From Sphingomonas sp. IC-11 (GTDB lineage Bacteria; Pseudomonadota; Alphaproteobacteria; Sphingomonadales; Sphingomonadaceae): a stretch of DNA of 64,000 nucleotides. A program made the position numbers and the translations under genes. The first letter of the stretch is position 1. Each line of letters starts with the position of its first letter. The stretch is from positions 141,953-205,952 of the forward strand of contig NZ_JAJNDU010000005.1 of the NCBI RefSeq assembly GCF_021043365.1, written 5' to 3'. This document shows positions 1-9,702 of this stretch, in pieces. The notes under the pieces were generated by a model. That model saw only the letters and a program-made list of their open reading frames with translations. It made no database searches and was not told where the DNA came from.

Positions 1-414
1 ATAGAGCGGCGCCAGCAGGATCCGTTCGCAACCCGCATCCTTCAGCGCCTGCACCCGATCGCCAATCGCGGGACGGCCATAGCGCATGGCGTAATCGACG
101 ACGACGTCCGGCCCGAATGCCCCTTCGAGCGCCTTGGCTTGCGCGCGCGTGATCGCGGCGAGCGGCGAGCCGTCCTCGCGCCAGACCTGCTGATAAGCGT
201 GGGCCGATTTCTTCGGCCGTGTCGTCAGCACTGCACCGCGCAGGATCGGCTGCCACAGCAATTTGGGCAGTTCCACCACGCGGGGATCGGAGAGGAACTC
301 CGCGAGATAGCGACGTACCGCGGGCGCATCCGGCGCATCGGGTGTGCCGAGATTGATCAGCAGCACGCCGACGCGGCGGGGAGGGATCGGCGGGTGATCG
401 GCTGGCTTGTTCAT
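1..414 (-). CDS. hemH: Ferrochelatase HemH, N-terminal part (runs off left edge)
   Basis: This is the first 138 codons of a protein whose remainder lies left of position 1. The N-terminal half reads as ferrochelatase, which inserts Fe(II) into protoporphyrin IX in the last step of haem synthesis. The signature is [20 protein letters not shown] near residues 18-37, then [12 protein letters not shown], then a YQQVW...GSPLA stretch typical of the family, and DYAMRYGRP further on. The ATG at 414 overlaps the stop of the upstream oxidoreductase gene in a TCAT (ATGA) arrangement, so the two are probably translationally coupled. A full protein would be about 340 residues. Identification is confident for what is visible. 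Confidence 0.9.
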   Translation of the reverse strand, partial: MNKPADHPPIPPRRVGVLLINLGTPDAPDAPAVRRYLAEFLSDPRVVELPKLLWQPILRGAVLTTRPKKSAHAYQQVWREDGSPLAAITRAQAKALEGAFGPDVVVDYAMRYGRPAIGDRVQALKDAGCERILLAPLY

Positions 415-2621
415 GGAAGTCCAAACGGAAGGTGGCGCGGCCGGTTGCCGGTGGCGGAGGCAAGCGCGTTGGCGATGGCGGGTGCCACGGCGGGAACGCC
501 CAGATCACTGACGCCGCCAGGGTCCGCCGCGCTGGGGATCAGTTCAACGGTGATTTCAGGTGTGTCGGAAAGGCGCGGCAGCTGCAAGTCGCCCAAGGTG
601 CGGGCGTCGGTAAGACCGGCCGTAAAGGCTGGCGCTCGCCCGGCGACAAGCGCGATGGCGAAGACGATGCCGCCCTCCACCTGCTGGCGGACGATGTCGG
701 GGTTGATCGCCCGGCCGCAATCGACGGCGGCGACGATACGGCTGACGCTGGGACGCCCCGCCGCGTCATATTGCGCCTCCGCCAGAACGGCGATCATGCT
801 GCCAGCCATAGCGTGACAGGCAAGCCCTTGTCCGCTGCCCGCGCGCCCGCCGTCCCAGCCACCCAGCGAGGCGGCGGTGGTAAGGCAGCGCGCCAGACGC
901 GGGTCATGCCCGAGCATGCCGATGCGGAACGACATGGGCTCGGCACCGGCGCGATGGGCCAGTTCATCGATGAAACATTCGGTGAAAAAGGCGTTCGCTC
1001 GGTCCGCGCCGCCGCGCAGGTGCCCCACGGGGAGGGCGATGTCGGCGCGATGATGGTCAATGGCCATGGCGGGCAGGCGATAGGGCGGCAAGGCGCCCGA
1101 CATGGCGTAAGCGTCTGCTCGGCGCGGCAATGCCGTGGCCACCCGGGTGAGCGGATCAGCGCTCAGCAGCCGCTGCGCCAGTGCTGCACCGGTAGCGGGA
1201 GTCGCGATCTGGGCCTGCCATCCCAGGATGCGACCATCGGCCGAAAGGCGCGCGGCCATGCGTGCCTTGGCCGGCGCGCCGAAGCGATCATGGAGGATCG
1301 CCTCCCGCCGCGACCAGGTGAGCTGGACCGGCCGCCGCACGGTGAGCGCAATGACAGCGGCCTGCGCCACGGCATCATGGTCCAGCGCCTGACCGAACGA
1401 GCCGCCGATCAGCATCGGATGAACGGTGACGGCGCTTTCCGGCAAACCGACGGCCCTCGCCGCAGCGGCGCGGGCCAGGCCCGGCGCCTGAGTAGGGATC
1501 CACAGCTCCAGCCGGTCGGCATGCCACCAGGCAGTGGCGGTGGGCGTCTCCAGTGCGGCATGGGCGCCGATGCCGATCGAATATTCGGCGCGGGCAACGT
1601 CGCCGCGCAGCACCTCTGCGATGTCCCCGACGGCGGCAAGCCGGTCGCCCTCAGCGGCGAAGGCATTGTCGAGAGCCCGGGTAACGGCCGCGCTGTCGGC
1701 AAGTCGCCCGCGGGTTTCGAAGCGCGGGCGCAGCGCCGCCACGCCCTGGATCGCAGCCCAACTGTTATTGGCGATGGCGGCGACCCAGCGGTCGTTCTCG
1801 ATGACCGCCATGACGCCGCTCACGCGATCCGCTGCCGCCTTTTCGACCTGAACCAACCGGCTTTCCCCGCCGGCAGGCCCTTGCGCAATGCTGGCAAAGA
1901 CCATGTCGGGCAGCCGCACATCAGCGGTGAAGTTCGCCGATCCGTCAACCTTCGCCGGCGCATCGAGGCGCGGCACGGACTGGCCGGTCAGTCGCCCCTC
2001 GTCACCGATGCGCAGCGGCAATTCCGCCGGAAGATCATACCCGGCCGCCTCTGCCGCGAGTTCGCCGAAGCGCAGGCGGCGACCGGCGTTGACCACCATT
2101 CCCTCGCTGGTCTCGCACTGTTCCCAGTCGACGTCCCAGCGCGCAGCCGCTGCCTTCGCCAACAGCACGCGGGCTGCGGCGCCGGCGTCACGTAGCGCCG
2201 CCTCGAACATGCGGACGGACGTGGAGCCGCCGGTCAGCAGCAGCGCCGAGCGGACCCAATGTTCGCGCTGGATGGGCTCCGGAACATGGGTGAGACCACC
2301 GCCGAACAACATGGTTGCCGCGAGCGGATTGGCGTAGATCGGGTTCGGCAGCGCGGCCTCGACGCCGATGGTCCGCCAGTCTGCGCCGAGTTCGTCAGCG
2401 AGGATCTGCGGCAGGGTGGTGTACACGCCCTGGCCATGTTCGGCTTGCGGCACGGCAATGGTGATCCGGCCGCTTTCCGCGATTTTCAACCAGGCGCCGA
2501 GCGCGGTTTCACCCTTTTGCGGGGCAAGATCGACGGCATAGCGGCGCGGCCACGCAGCCCAGGCCACAGCGAGGCCGATACCGGCCCCGCCGGTGACCAG
2601 CAGAGAGCGTCGCGAAATCAT
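411..2621 (-). CDS. Xanthine dehydrogenase-family molybdopterin-binding subunit (IorB-like)
   Basis: About 736 residues, the usual size for the large subunit of isoquinoline 1-oxidoreductase or aldehyde oxidase-type enzymes that bind molybdopterin cytosine dinucleotide. The N-terminus carries a twin-arginine-like leader ([19 protein letters not shown]), so export by Tat to the periplasm is likely. [20 protein letters not shown] near residue 60 is characteristic of the family. I chose the ATG at 2621; a GTG at 2627 would add two residues. The small [2Fe-2S] partner (IorA) that normally sits beside this gene is absent: upstream is a divergent MarR-like gene and downstream is hemH, joined by a 4-base overlap. 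The substrate cannot be told from sequence. Confidence 0.85.
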   Translation of the reverse strand: MISRRSLLVTGGAGIGLAVAWAAWPRRYAVDLAPQKGETALGAWLKIAESGRITIAVPQAEHGQGVYTTLPQILADELGADWRTIGVEAALPNPIYANPLAATMLFGGGLTHVPEPIQREHWVRSALLLTGGSTSVRMFEAALRDAGAAARVLLAKAAAARWDVDWEQCETSEGMVVNAGRRLRFGELAAEAAGYDLPAELPLRIGDEGRLTGQSVPRLDAPAKVDGSANFTADVRLPDMVFASIAQGPAGGESRLVQVEKAAADRVSGVMAVIENDRWVAAIANNSWAAIQGVAALRPRFETRGRLADSAAVTRALDNAFAAEGDRLAAVGDIAEVLRGDVARAEYSIGIGAHAALETPTATAWWHADRLELWIPTQAPGLARAAAARAVGLPESAVTVHPMLIGGSFGQALDHDAVAQAAVIALTVRRPVQLTWSRREAILHDRFGAPAKARMAARLSADGRILGWQAQIATPATGAALAQRLLSADPLTRVATALPRRADAYAMSGALPPYRLPAMAIDHHRADIALPVGHLRGGADRANAFFTECFIDELAHRAGAEPMSFRIGMLGHDPRLARCLTTAASLGGWDGGRAGSGQGLACHAMAGSMIAVLAEAQYDAAGRPSVSRIVAAVDCGRAINPDIVRQQVEGGIVFAIALVAGRAPAFTAGLTDARTLGDLQLPRLSDTPEITVELIPSAADPGGVSDLGVPAVAPAIANALASATGNRPRHLPFGLP

Positions 2622-2801
2622 CGGCACCGCTTAGCGCCGACCGATCGCCGCGTCATGAGGGACTGCGCGCAGTGTCGTTAACTGCGTGATTATGCTTGAA
2701 TAATGGCGACAACCCTGATTGCTGCCGGAACGGATGTGATGTTCAAGCGTACGAATAGACGCGAACGGCGGAAACACGCCGGCAATGGGGAGGTTCGGGA
2801 G

Positions 2802-3335
2802 ATGGTCATGCGATCCGACGAGAATCCTATTCTTGAGCGAATCGAAAAGGTGCTGGCAGAACTCTCGCGGACGATCGCGTCACCCAATCCGGCGGTCGGC
2901 GAAGGAGCCGGCACGAATGCGGCGGGTTCGCCCGCGCAAGAGGGGGGTGCGTCGTCCATCGCGGCCGAGCGGCTGAACACGGCCATTGCCTGGATCCGGG
3001 CACGTGCGCGGCGCGACCAGGCATTCGGCGAAGATCTGTTCTTTGATCCCGCATGGAGCATCCTGCTCGAACTCTACGTCCATCACCGCCAGCGCACCGC
3101 CACGTCGATCACGTCGCTGTGCCTTGCGGCCAAGGTGCCGCCCAGCACGGGGCTTCGCTGGGTCGCGCTGCTCGAAAAGCGCGGATTGGTGGTGCGTGAG
3201 GCGGATCCGTTCGACAAGCGCAAGAGCTATGCCCGCCTGACGATGGAAGCGGTGGAGCGCGTGGAGCGCGCCCTTGACGATACGATGGAGAGCAATCGCC
3301 AGCTAGGAATCGAGCGCGTTCGGGTGATGAATTAG
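2802..3335 (+). CDS. MarR-like winged-helix transcriptional regulator
   Basis: A protein of about 177 residues. The C-terminal half looks like a winged helix: AWSILLELYVHH, TSITSLCLAAKVPPSTGLRW (recognition helix region), then LLEKRGLVVREADPFDKRKS, a MarR-type wing, and YARLTMEAVERVERAL. The N-terminal 70 residues are low complexity and probably flexible. The reading frame opens at 2703, but GGGGAGG at 2787-2793 sits eight bases before the ATG at 2802, so that start (or the ATG at 2808) is preferred. It is divergent from the IorB-like gene and might regulate it, which is inference from position only. Its last 33 bases overlap the convergent small gene at 3303-3488. Confidence 0.7.
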   Translation: MVMRSDENPILERIEKVLAELSRTIASPNPAVGEGAGTNAAGSPAQEGGASSIAAERLNTAIAWIRARARRDQAFGEDLFFDPAWSILLELYVHHRQRTATSITSLCLAAKVPPSTGLRWVALLEKRGLVVREADPFDKRKSYARLTMEAVERVERALDDTMESNRQLGIERVRVMN

Positions 3336-3488
3336 ATCAATCGCTTGCTGCACATGCAGGGCAGCAAGCGATAACGCCTGTGCGTCCGGCCCGTTCTTTT
3401 CCGGTGCGGTCCGGTCCAGGCAATCAAGGATCAGGCGCAACATCGCGGTGCACTCTGCGGCCGTGACGTCTTTCCACTCGGTGCCCAT
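3303..3488 (-). CDS. Small conserved hypothetical protein (61 aa)
   Basis: A 61-residue acidic, helical protein with a regular ...LSLAALHVQQAIDLI... amphipathic stretch near the C-terminus and no signal peptide or membrane segment. I do not recognise a named family. The composition (balanced, not arginine-rich) is unlike the shadow frames around it, which supports a real gene. It ends inside the last codons of the convergent MarR-like gene. The function is unknown. Confidence 0.5.
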   Translation of the reverse strand: MGTEWKDVTAAECTAMLRLILDCLDRTAPEKNGPDAQALSLAALHVQQAIDLIHHPNALDS

Positions 3489-3542
3489 GGGTGGCAGAGC
3501 GGACTTACCGTGATTTTGTTCCGCGCTTGCAGCCGATCGAAC

Positions 3543-5174
3543 TCAGCCTGACGTAACGGGCAGCGTGTAATCTGCCATGCGCTGACGGATCAGCTTCTTG
3601 TCGATCTTGCCCGTCGCGCCGAGTGGGATTTCCTCCACGAACACGACATCGTCGGGCATCCACCATTTGGCGATCTTGCCTTCGAGGAAGGCGAGCAGAT
3701 CGTCGCCCGTCGCCGCCTCGCCCGGCTTCAGCTGGCACAGCAAGATGGGGCGCTCGTCCCACTTGGGGTGGGCGACGCCGATGACGGCGGCAAGCGCGAT
3801 CGAGGGGTGGCCGATGGCGATATTCTCGATCTCGATCGAGCTGATCCACTCGCCGCCGGACTTCACCACGTCCTTCGCGCGATCGGTGATCTGCATATAG
3901 CCGCGCTGGTCGATCGTCGCGACGTCGCCCGTATCAAAATAGCCTTCCTCGTCGAGGATCTCGCCGCCCTCGCCGCCGAAATAGGAGGAGACGATCGTCG
4001 GCCCCTTGATCTTGAGATGGCCGAACGTCTCACCGTCGTGCGGCAGGGGATTGCCGTCATCATCGGTCAGCTTGAACTTCAGCCCGCACATCAGGCGGCC
4101 CTGCTTGATGGTGTGCGCGACGCGGCCGTCCTCATCCATCGCCGCGACTTCCGCGGACGGGGTGGAGAGCGTGGCGAGCGGCGACGTTTCGGTCATCCCC
4201 CAGCCTTGCGTGACTTCGACGCCATATTCGTCGCGGAAGGCGCGGACGAGCATCTCGGGCACGGCGGAGCCGCCAATCGTCACGCGCTGCAGTGAATCGA
4301 TCCGCCGGCCCGAGCTGCGCAGGTATTGCAGCAGGCCCTGCCAGACGGTGGGCACGGCGGCGGAATACGTGACGCCTTCCGCCTCGATCAGGTCACAGAT
4401 CGACTCGCCGTCCATCCGCGGCCCGGGCAGCACCAGCTTCGCGCCGACGGCGGGGGCGGAATAGACCACGCCCCAGGCATTGGCATGGTACATCGGGACG
4501 ACCAGCAGCACCGTGTCGCGCCCCGACAGCGCCAGCGCATCGGCCTGCAGCGTCAGCATGGTGTGGAGGTAATTGGAGCGGTGCGAATAGAGCACGCCTT
4601 TTGGGTTACCCGTCGTGCCGCTGGTATAGCAGAGGCCGCAGGCGAGATTCTCGTCGAACCCGCCCCAGGCATATTCCGCCGGCTCGCCAGCGATCCAATC
4701 GTCGAAGGCGGTGGCGGGATAGTCGGTCGCCGGCATCGAGGCCGCGTCGCACAGGAAGATGACGCGCTCGATCGAGGGCACCTGCGGCAGCAATTGCGCC
4801 ACCGTGTCAGCGCAGTTCGGATCGGCGAACAGGATGCGATCGCCGGCGTGACTGGCGATATAGGCGATCTGTTCGAGGAACAGCCGCGGGTTCAGCGTGT
4901 GCAGCACCGCGCCCATGTTGGTGGCGCCATACCAGGCGGCGATGTGGCGATGCGTGTTCCACCCCATGGTGGCGACGCGATCACCCTGGCGAATGCCGGC
5001 GCGGGCGAGCGCGGCGGACACCTGCTTCGCCATGTCGCGGATGCTGGCGTAATTGCTGCGCGTGACATGGCCGGCGGCGTCGCGCGACACGATTTCGCGC
5101 GTCGGCTGCCACGTGGCGGCATGATCGAGGAAGGTATCGACGGTCAGTTGCCCCGACTGCATCAGGCCCAGCAT
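3543..5174 (-). CDS. AMP-dependent acyl-CoA synthetase (medium/long-chain type)
   Basis: A 543-residue ANL-superfamily enzyme that activates a carboxylic acid with ATP and CoA. Visible motifs in order: CYTSGTTGNPKGVLYSHR (P-loop, about residue 185), GWGMTETSPL, GYFDTGDVATID, ITDRAKDVVKSGGEWIS, and the C-terminal GATGKIDKK holding the catalytic lysine. The overall pattern matches the FadD/AlkK group (fatty-acyl-CoA synthases). TAGGAGAGA precedes the ATG at 5174. The next gene upstream on the same strand is an acyl-CoA dehydrogenase, separated by a repeat-bearing spacer of 109 bases, so both may serve beta-oxidation. Exact chain length cannot be assigned. Confidence 0.88.
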   Translation of the reverse strand: MLGLMQSGQLTVDTFLDHAATWQPTREIVSRDAAGHVTRSNYASIRDMAKQVSAALARAGIRQGDRVATMGWNTHRHIAAWYGATNMGAVLHTLNPRLFLEQIAYIASHAGDRILFADPNCADTVAQLLPQVPSIERVIFLCDAASMPATDYPATAFDDWIAGEPAEYAWGGFDENLACGLCYTSGTTGNPKGVLYSHRSNYLHTMLTLQADALALSGRDTVLLVVPMYHANAWGVVYSAPAVGAKLVLPGPRMDGESICDLIEAEGVTYSAAVPTVWQGLLQYLRSSGRRIDSLQRVTIGGSAVPEMLVRAFRDEYGVEVTQGWGMTETSPLATLSTPSAEVAAMDEDGRVAHTIKQGRLMCGLKFKLTDDDGNPLPHDGETFGHLKIKGPTIVSSYFGGEGGEILDEEGYFDTGDVATIDQRGYMQITDRAKDVVKSGGEWISSIEIENIAIGHPSIALAAVIGVAHPKWDERPILLCQLKPGEAATGDDLLAFLEGKIAKWWMPDDVVFVEEIPLGATGKIDKKLIRQRMADYTLPVTSG

Positions 5175-5191
5175 TACTCTCTCCTACTTGT

Positions 5192-5273
5192 CGTCACCCC
5201 GGAATTGATCCGGGCCTGCCAGTTCTGCCCGAGAGAAGAAGAAGCGGGACGCCGGGTCAAGCCCGGGGTGACG
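5192..5273. repeat. Intergenic inverted repeat, GTCACCCC...GGGGTGAC class
   Basis: The spacer between the acyl-CoA ligase and acyl-CoA dehydrogenase genes contains a left arm (5192-5214, CGTCACCCCGG...ATCCGGG) and a right arm (5252-5273, CCGGGTCAA...GGGGTGACG) that are near-perfect inverse copies separated by 37 bases. Each arm is itself partly palindromic (CCCGG/CCGGG). A related pair of arms occurs at 34101-34195. It resembles the dispersed palindromic elements of sphingomonad intergenic regions. Confidence 0.7.
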
Positions 5274-5283
5274 GAAGCGTTGT

Positions 5284-6447
5284 TCAGCCCTGCGCGGCCT
5301 TCCAGTCGCGCTTCACCTTCTTTGCGAGGCTCCATTTGTGAACTTCGGTGGGGCCGTCATAGATGCGGAACGCGCGGACTTCGCGGAACACCTGCTCCAC
5401 AATCGTATCGCCGCTGACCCCGGTCGCGCCCATCACCTGGACGCAGCGATCGGCGATCCGCATCAGCGCCTCCGACACCGCGACCTTGGCCATCGAGCTT
5501 TCCACCGTGCCCAGCACGCCGGTGTCGAGCACGTCGGCGCACCAGTCGATCATCAGCTCGGCCTGCTTCAGGTCGATCAGGTTCTCCGCCAGCATGAATC
5601 CGACGCCCTCATGGTCAACCAGCGGCTTGCCAAAGGCGTGGCGGCGGTTGGCGTAATCGGTGGCGATCTCGTGCGCGCGGGCGCAGGCGCCATGCCAGCG
5701 CATGCAGTGCGTCAGCCGCGCGGGCGCCAGGCGGACCTGCGCCAGCTTGAAGCCGTCGCCGGGATCACCCAGCATCTGGTCGGCCGGCACGCGGAGGTTG
5801 TCGATCGTGACCACGGAGTGGCCGCCGGGCATCGAGCTGTCGATCGTGTCGAGCACGCGCTCGATGCGGATCGCCGGATCGGGCAGGTCGACGAGGAACA
5901 TCGACGCGCCCTCATCGGCCTTGGCCATGACGATGCCGACCTTGGCGCCGTCCGCGCCGGTGATGAAGGTCTTTCGGCCGTTGATGACCCAGTGATTGCC
6001 GTCGCGAACCGCGGTGGTCAGCATCATCGACGGGTCGGAACCGGCGCCGCCATCGGTTGCGGGCTCGGTCATGAAGAAGGCGCTGCGCGCCTCGCCGCTG
6101 ACCAGCGGCTTCAGGAAGCGCTCCTTCAGCTCCGGGCTCGCCTTCTGGCCAAGGAGGTACATGTTGCCCTCGTCCGGCGCCATGACGTTGACCGCCAGCG
6201 GGCCGAGCGGTGACAGCCCCGACGCGCGCAGCACGTCCGCCGTCTCGCGATGCGTCAGGTGGCCGCCATCGGGCAGGATGTGCGGCGTCAGCACGCCAGC
6301 CGCGCGCGCCAGCCCGCGCATTTCCTGCACCAGTTCGTCGGATGGCCCGTGCGTGCCGCAGCGCGGATCACGCTCGTACGGCACGATCTTTTCGCGCACG
6401 AACGCCTTGACCCTGGCGGCGATTTCCTGGCCTCTCGTCATCCCCAT
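5284..6447 (-). CDS. Acyl-CoA dehydrogenase
   Basis: An FAD-dependent acyl-CoA dehydrogenase of about 387 residues from the ATG at 6447 (6441 is an alternative). Typical features are FFMTEPATDGGAGSDPSMM (FAD and substrate loop), WVINGRKTFITGADGAK, HSVVTIDNLRVPADQMLG, and the C-terminal QVMGATGVSGDTIVEQVFREVRAFRIYDGPTEVHK, where the glycine-rich turn and DGPTEVH take the place of the more common EGTNEI. The reading frame extends upstream to 6609, but those residues do not look like protein. It probably works with the acyl-CoA ligase downstream. The family call is secure and the substrate is open. Confidence 0.88.
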   Translation of the reverse strand: MGMTRGQEIAARVKAFVREKIVPYERDPRCGTHGPSDELVQEMRGLARAAGVLTPHILPDGGHLTHRETADVLRASGLSPLGPLAVNVMAPDEGNMYLLGQKASPELKERFLKPLVSGEARSAFFMTEPATDGGAGSDPSMMLTTAVRDGNHWVINGRKTFITGADGAKVGIVMAKADEGASMFLVDLPDPAIRIERVLDTIDSSMPGGHSVVTIDNLRVPADQMLGDPGDGFKLAQVRLAPARLTHCMRWHGACARAHEIATDYANRRHAFGKPLVDHEGVGFMLAENLIDLKQAELMIDWCADVLDTGVLGTVESSMAKVAVSEALMRIADRCVQVMGATGVSGDTIVEQVFREVRAFRIYDGPTEVHKWSLAKKVKRDWKAAQG

Positions 6448-6583
6448 TCCCGCATGATTGTTGTCAGATGGGGGCGCTAATGTCGTGTTTCGTTTCGTGT
6501 CGCCAGCCCTATCGGCGCGCAGCAAGCGGTGCGTTCCGCGCGATGACATGCCGTGATAGGCTTGGCGCAGGAGAGATCGACGC

Positions 6584-6925
6584 ATGATCATGATCATCAT
6601 TGCGGTCATGTATGGCGCGGCGATGCTCGGCGTGGCGTGGTGGGCGGATGCGCGGTTCCGCGGTCAAGACCGGCTGCCGATGCAATGGCTGCTGAACGGG
6701 GACGTGACGTGGTCCGCGCCGCGGCGGATGGCGCTGGCGTTCATGCCTGCGCTGTCGATCCCGATGCTCGCCGCGTTGATCTGGTTGTTCCTCAACGTGG
6801 CGCCGCGACCGGGCCAGGAGCATCTGGTGTTCCCGGTGTTTGTCGGGATCGGCGCATTGTTCGTGGCTATCCAGCTGCTGCACGTCTGGCTGATCGACAG
6901 GACGCTCCGCCGCGCGGGCAGGTAG
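6584..6925 (+). CDS. Small membrane protein, DUF1648-like
   Basis: A 113-residue protein with three hydrophobic segments (about residues 1-18, 45-65 and 80-100). The stretch RLPMQWLLNGDVTWSAPRR resembles the DUF1648 signature (P-x-H/Q-W-x-x-x-G-x-x). CAGGAGAG at 6569-6576 lies at good distance from the ATG at 6584. It is divergent from the acyl-CoA dehydrogenase and converges on the CoA lyase gene. The domain link is a resemblance read by eye, not a search result. Confidence 0.6.
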   Translation: MIMIIIAVMYGAAMLGVAWWADARFRGQDRLPMQWLLNGDVTWSAPRRMALAFMPALSIPMLAALIWLFLNVAPRPGQEHLVFPVFVGIGALFVAIQLLHVWLIDRTLRRAGR

Positions 6926-6942
6926 CGCGAGGGCGCTGCTCC

Positions 6943-7782
6943 TTACTCCACCAGCGCGAGCAGGCGGCGCGCGCTTTTCAGGTGCGGGGCGTCGATCATC
7001 TTGCCGTCGAGCTGCAGCGCGCCGGCGCCCGGGTTCGCCTCGAACGCGGCGATCACGGCGCGGGCATGGGCGAGTTCGGCCTCGCTCGGGGTGAAGGCCT
7101 GGTTGATCACCGCGACCTGCGTCGGGTGGATCGCGAGCATGCCGGTGAAGCCGTCACGCCGGCCGCGCGCGGCATAGGCGGCGAGGCCGTCGAGGTTGCG
7201 GAAATCGGGGAACACGGTTTCAATCGCGGGCACCCCGGCGGCGTGCGCACCGAACAGGGTGAGCGCGCGCACGACGCGATAGGGATCGGTGTAGCTGCCG
7301 TCCTCCTCGCGCGCGCTGGTCGCGCCGATCGCGGCGGGGAGATCCTCCGCACCCCAGGTGACGCCGGCGAGCCGGCCGGCGACGCTGCCGAAGGTGCCGA
7401 GCTGGAACACCGCCGCCGCGGTCTCGCTGGCGACCGGAAGGATCGCATAGTCACCGGGCAGGCGATTCGTGAGCGTGGCGACCGACGATGCGCCTTCTGC
7501 CTTGGGCAGGACGATGCCGTCGAGCGACAGGCCGGCGAGCGCCTCCAGGTCGGCGGCGACCTCATCGCTGTCGATCGGGTTGATGCGCACGAAGATGGCC
7601 GGGGCGCCATTTTCGCGCGGCGCCTCGATCCAGGCGCGGACGGCGGCGCGCGCCTCGGGCTTGCGATCCGGGGCGACGGCATCTTCGAGGTCGAGGATCA
7701 GCGCGTCGGCGCCGGTCGCGGCCGCCTTGGGAAAGCGTTCCGGCCGGTCACCGGGGACGAACAGGAGCGATCGCAGCTTCAC
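6943..7782 (-). CDS. HpcH/HpaI aldolase-family CoA ester lyase
   Basis: A 279-residue TIM-barrel lyase of the citramalyl/malyl-CoA lyase type. It opens with LRSLLFVPGDRPERFPKA and DALILDLEDAVAPDRKPEAR, the classic start of this family. RINPIDS and GIVLPKAEG supply the metal and substrate region, and GMLAIHPTQVAVINQAF closes the barrel. The enzyme would cleave a 3-hydroxyacyl-CoA ester to acetyl-CoA (or propionyl-CoA) and an oxo acid. It starts at GTG 7782 and overlaps the galE stop by four bases (GTGA), so it is translationally coupled to galE although no metabolic link is obvious. Confidence 0.83.
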   Translation of the reverse strand: MKLRSLLFVPGDRPERFPKAAATGADALILDLEDAVAPDRKPEARAAVRAWIEAPRENGAPAIFVRINPIDSDEVAADLEALAGLSLDGIVLPKAEGASSVATLTNRLPGDYAILPVASETAAAVFQLGTFGSVAGRLAGVTWGAEDLPAAIGATSAREEDGSYTDPYRVVRALTLFGAHAAGVPAIETVFPDFRNLDGLAAYAARGRRDGFTGMLAIHPTQVAVINQAFTPSEAELAHARAVIAAFEANPGAGALQLDGKMIDAPHLKSARRLLALVE

Positions 7783-8777
7783 TTGCCCATCTCCGCCAGC
7801 TTGCGTTCCCAGGCGAGCGCATCGCGCACGATGCCGTCGAGATCGGCGCGCTTCGGCTGCCAGTCGAGCGCGGCGAGGATCGCGCTATTGTCCGCCACCA
7901 GTTCCGCCGGGTCGCCCGCGCGTCGGCCCTCGATGCGGCGCTCGATCGTGATGTTGGTGACGCGGTCGACCGCGTCGAGCACCTCGAGGACCGAGAAGCC
8001 GCGGCCATAGCCGCAGTTGAAGGTGAAGCTTTCGGTCGGAGCGGCGATCAGCTGCTTCAAGGCGGCAACATGCGCGTCGGCGAGATCGGAGACATGGATG
8101 TAATCACGCACGCCAGTGCCGTCGCGGGTCGGGAAATCGGTGCCGAATACGCCGACCGCGGCGCGCTTGCCGGTCGCCGCCTCGACCGCGATCTTGATGA
8201 GGTGGGTGGCGCCGACCGTCGACTGGCCAGTGCGCCCCTCGGGGTCAGCGCCGGCGACGTTGAAATAGCGCAATGCGCCATAGTTCATCGGGTGCGCCGC
8301 CGCGACATCGCGCAGCATCGCCTCGGTCATCAGCTTCGACGTGCCGTAGGGATTGATCGGCAGCTGCGGGTCGGCCTCCGTGATCGGCACCTTGGTCGGG
8401 TTGCCGTAGGTCGCGGCGGTCGAGGAGAAGATGAAGTGCGGCACGCCCTCCACCACCGCGCTTTCGATCAGGCTGCGCGTCGCGGCGGTGTTGTTGCGGT
8501 AATATTTGAGCGGGTTCTCGACCGATTCCGGCACCACCACCGAACCGGCGAAATGCATGATCGCGCGCACGTTGTGCTGGCGGATCACGTCGCGCACGCC
8601 CGGATCCTCGACCGCGATGTTGACGAAGGCCGCGCGCTGATCGATCGCCCAGTCGAAGCCGGTGACGAGATTGTCGATCACCACGACGTCATGGCCGGCG
8701 TCGAGCAGCGCCAGCACGGCGTGGCTGCCGATATAGCCGGCCCCGCCCGTCACCATCACCTTGCCGCCCAATGCCAT
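7779..8777 (-). CDS. galE: UDP-glucose 4-epimerase GalE
   Basis: A 332-residue extended short-chain dehydrogenase that interconverts UDP-glucose and UDP-galactose. The Rossmann motif GGAGYIGSHAVLALLDAGHD is at about residue 11, catalytic SST and YGTSK are near residues 120-154, and the C-terminal CGYGRGFSVLEVLDAV, RRAGDPAELVAD and LDWQPKR are diagnostic of GalE. A good ribosome site (AGGGAGA) precedes ATG 8777. It is divergent from msrA, with about 65 bases between the two starts. Confidence 0.93.
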   Translation of the reverse strand: MALGGKVMVTGGAGYIGSHAVLALLDAGHDVVVIDNLVTGFDWAIDQRAAFVNIAVEDPGVRDVIRQHNVRAIMHFAGSVVVPESVENPLKYYRNNTAATRSLIESAVVEGVPHFIFSSTAATYGNPTKVPITEADPQLPINPYGTSKLMTEAMLRDVAAAHPMNYGALRYFNVAGADPEGRTGQSTVGATHLIKIAVEAATGKRAAVGVFGTDFPTRDGTGVRDYIHVSDLADAHVAALKQLIAAPTESFTFNCGYGRGFSVLEVLDAVDRVTNITIERRIEGRRAGDPAELVADNSAILAALDWQPKRADLDGIVRDALAWERKLAEMGK

Positions 8778-8842
8778 GCCGATCTCCCTCTTTGCGCGCG
8801 CCCTAGCGGCTTCCTACATTGGCCGCAAAGGAGACCTTCCCC

Positions 8843-9388
8843 ATGACCGAATATGCGACGCTGGCCGGTGGCTGTTTCTGGTGCACCGAGGCCGTGTTCA
8901 AGGACGTGATCGGCGTCGAGAGCGTGGAAAGCATCTATATCGGCGGCACCGTGCCCAACCCGACGTACAAGCAGGTGTGCGGCGGCGATACAGGCCATGC
9001 CGAGGCGATCCGCGTCGGCTTCGATCCCGCGCAAATCAGCTATGGCGACCTGCTCGACATCTTCTTTGCGACGCATGATCCGACGCAGCTGAACCGCCAG
9101 GGCAATGACGTCGGCACGCAATATCGCTCCGCCATCTTCCCCGAGACGGTGATGCAGGAGGAGCAGGCGAACCAGGCGATCAAGCGGGCGCAGGCCGATC
9201 ATGACAAGCCGATCGTCACAACGATCGAGCAGGCCGACGAATACTATCCGGCTGAGGATTACCACCAGGATTATTGGGACGGCGAGGGGCAGCGGAACCC
9301 CTATTGCCTGGCGGTGATCCCGCCCAAGCTGCAGAAGCTGCGCAAGAGCTTCGCGGCGCGGTCCAAGGCGGCGACCGTTACCGCCTGA
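8843..9388 (+). CDS. msrA: Peptide-methionine (S)-S-oxide reductase MsrA
   Basis: A 181-residue enzyme that repairs methionine-S-sulfoxide. The catalytic GCFWC is at residues 10-14 with Cys11 as nucleophile. [25 protein letters not shown] and [23 protein letters not shown] follow as in all MsrA proteins, and YHQDYW lies toward the C-terminus. The start at 8843 is set by AAAGGAGA at 8827-8834; the frame extends to 8819 but without a ribosome site. The next small gene starts five bases after the stop and is likely co-transcribed. Confidence 0.95.
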   Translation: MTEYATLAGGCFWCTEAVFKDVIGVESVESIYIGGTVPNPTYKQVCGGDTGHAEAIRVGFDPAQISYGDLLDIFFATHDPTQLNRQGNDVGTQYRSAIFPETVMQEEQANQAIKRAQADHDKPIVTTIEQADEYYPAEDYHQDYWDGEGQRNPYCLAVIPPKLQKLRKSFAARSKAATVTA

Positions 9389-9393
9389 CGACC

Positions 9394-9699
9394 ATGGCCT
9401 TCGACCTCCGCGCAGCGCTGCTGAAGAAAGCGGAGGTCGAAACCGCGCGGCTGGTGGACTTCGAGTTCCGGCTGCGCGCCCGCACCATGCGGCTGCTCGC
9501 GGGGCGGATCGGGGAAGATGCCGATGCGCTGGTCGCCCGCATCGTGCGCGGGGATGATGCCGCGATCGTGGCGGAACTGGAAACGGCGCGCGGGCTGCCG
9601 CCCGGAGCGCTGGCGGCGGATTATCGGCGCAGCCTTGCCGAGGCGCGGGCGCAACTGATCGATGAGGTGGGCGATCCTTCGCCCTATCGGCTTGCCTGA
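9394..9699 (+). CDS. Conserved hypothetical protein (101 aa), msrA operon
   Basis: A 101-residue protein, mostly alpha-helical and rich in alanine, arginine and leucine, with no signal peptide or membrane segment. The N-terminal half (LLKKAEVETARLVDFEFRLR) looks like an amphipathic helix. It starts five bases after the msrA stop, so it probably belongs to the same transcript, and it ends three bases before the convergent tsaC-like gene. No known domain is recognised. Confidence 0.6.
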   Translation: MAFDLRAALLKKAEVETARLVDFEFRLRARTMRLLAGRIGEDADALVARIVRGDDAAIVAELETARGLPPGALAADYRRSLAEARAQLIDEVGDPSPYRLA

Positions 9700-9702
9700 A
9701 AC

